NCBI GenBank assembly: GCA_028700655.1
Contig: JAQVSG010000013.1
Location: forward strand, 1 to 37,370
From: Caldisericia bacterium
Lineage (GTDB): Bacteria > Caldisericota > Caldisericia > UBA6126
Length of the DNA stretch: 37,370 bases
Direction of reading: 5' to 3'
Below are positions 36,810 to 37,370 of the stretch, piece after piece. A model generated the notes under the pieces. That model did not search any database. It saw nothing but the letters and a program-made list of their open reading frames with translations, and was not told the origin of the DNA. Both the position numbers and the translations under genes were made by a program. How positions within the stretch are numbered: the stretch's first letter is position 1; every line of letters begins with the position of its first letter.

Positions 36810-36974
36810 ATGTGGTCAAATTGGATAAAGATTTTTACTTCGATCTGGTTGATTTTATTTTCGATCCATATTACCAATATATGGAGTCTTCACCCCGTTA
36901 CTCTCATTGTTATGGCAACAGTGGTTTTCATTGCTGCAATGTTTGACCTGATTTCAAAGCAAAAAGACAAATAG
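36810..36974 (+). CDS. Small membrane protein of unknown function
   Basis: A 54-residue frame (MWSNWIKIFTSIWLILFSIH start) with a strong ribosome site, ACGGAGG, 7 bases before the ATG. Two hydrophobic stretches (~6-20 and ~28-45) are separated by a short polar turn, and the end is basic (SKQKDK). It lies 38 bases after folK. A competing frame at 36761-36946 is less hydrophobic and has no ribosome site. I recognise no family. Confidence 0.65.
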   Translation: MWSNWIKIFTSIWLILFSIHITNIWSLHPVTLIVMATVVFIAAMFDLISKQKDK

Positions 36975-36995
36975 TTCTTGTAACGAGTAACGCTT

Positions 36996-37370
36996 TTGTA
37001 TCAACGTTTTGTTGCTTTATTGTTGTGTTTTGTCTTTGTTGTAAGTGCTGGTTTCCCAGCACTTTTTTTTTCTGAACCCGCCCAAGCCCTTTCATACCAA
37101 CCTTTCCATTGCATTATTGAAAATCAGGGACAATGGGATTCTTCGATTTATTTTTTTGGTACCACTTCCTTTGGAGGTATTGTATTCACAAACAATGCCT
37201 TGTGGTATATACTCCCTAACCAACCTCCTATTCAACGTTCTTTGCCTTTCCATATGGGTGTTCCTACAGGTGTCCAGCCATCTAGTATCTCTTACACTTA
37301 CATAACGTCTTCTTCTATGGTTCATGCCCCAACCTGGTCATCCATTCAATATAGAGACGGTGCCAATGGA
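36996..37370 (+). CDS. Secreted protein, N-terminal part (runs off window)
   Basis: An open frame from TTG at 36996 to the window end (125 codons, no stop). It begins with a good signal peptide (LYQRF, a hydrophobic run, then EPAQA-LS). The mature start FHCIIENQGQWDSSIYFF followed by GIVFTNNALWY resembles the ENxGQ...VLY...xxGxVWxT...IVY start of the DUF7948/SBBP-repeat surface proteins, though I cannot confirm this. The ribosome site is weak and the TTG start is inferred from the signal peptide; the only upstream in-frame stop is at 36981. The remainder lies outside the window. Confidence 0.6.
   Translation, partial: MYQRFVALLLCFVFVVSAGFPALFFSEPAQALSYQPFHCIIENQGQWDSSIYFFGTTSFGGIVFTNNALWYILPNQPPIQRSLPFHMGVPTGVQPSSISYTYITSSSMVHAPTWSSIQYRDGANG

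Noticed and set aside
36761-36946. A 61-residue frame starting inside folK
   Set aside because: It has no ribosome site and overlaps a competing frame (36810-36974) that has ACGGAGG and a coherent membrane-protein composition.
37045-37305. An 86-residue frame near the right end
   Set aside because: It is a shadow of the signal-peptide frame 36996-37370, which has better coding character and no stop to the window end.

Overview
The window reads as one stretch of chromosome from a Gram-positive-type (monoderm) bacterium of moderate to low GC, most like Firmicutes/Clostridia or a related deep-branching anaerobic lineage. The case is indirect: genes with AGGAGG-type ribosome sites and frequent ATGA/TGATG overlaps, a Tad pilus locus with no secretin or other outer-membrane component, several 'stalk' (copper amine oxidase N-terminal-like) domains, K+-dependent membrane pyrophosphatase, split transketolase, 2[4Fe-4S] ferredoxin and FolE2. 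I cannot name the genus. There is no rRNA, CRISPR array, phage or insertion sequence, and no gene-free stretch over 300 bases. Genes run off both ends of the window.

Layout. (A) 1-6099, plus strand: the 3' part of an NHL-propeller/stalk-domain protein, three tandem M42 aminopeptidases, a perfect 17-bp inverted repeat, a YihY-type membrane protein and an ornithine/alanine racemase-like PLP enzyme. (B) 6096-16507, minus strand: promoter, tRNA-Val(CAC), tRNA-Thr(CGT), a 1055-residue membrane kinase, then a tightly coupled Tad/Flp pilus operon (CpaE/TadZ, TadA, TadB, TadC, prepilin peptidase, two TadE-like proteins, and a DUF192-Flp pilin fusion). (C) 16592-22593, plus: membrane pyrophosphatase, a divergent phosphofructokinase, the C-terminal half of transketolase and DNA ligase, ended by a bidirectional terminator. 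(D) 22665-27516, minus: an active and a degenerate M23 (LytM) protein, bactofilin, and a large secreted PQQ-propeller/Ig/stalk protein. (E) 27633-30666, minus: a ferredoxin with its own promoter, and a TadG-like protein translationally coupled to a solute-binding lipoprotein. (F) 30789-37370, plus: N-terminal half of transketolase, GcvT, an aminotransferase and a folate cluster (PTPS-III, FolE2, FolP, FolK), then a small membrane protein and the start of a secreted protein.

How they fit. The most unusual block is B. A kinase-pseudokinase tandem with an outside stalk domain precedes the pilus machinery. The TadC platform protein carries about 290 extra residues of Ig-like domains, and the only Flp-type pilin is fused behind a DUF192 domain that prepilin peptidase should cut off. 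Stalk or Ig-like modules recur in the kinase, TadC, the block D secreted protein and the first gene, which suggests a shared envelope theme. Block D resembles the Csd1/Csd2/CcmA cell-shape module of Helicobacter in composition. Block F appears to make folate without FolB: the PTPS-like protein has the Cys-Glu active-site signature known to replace FolB. Both transketolase halves are present but about 10 kb apart in separate operons.
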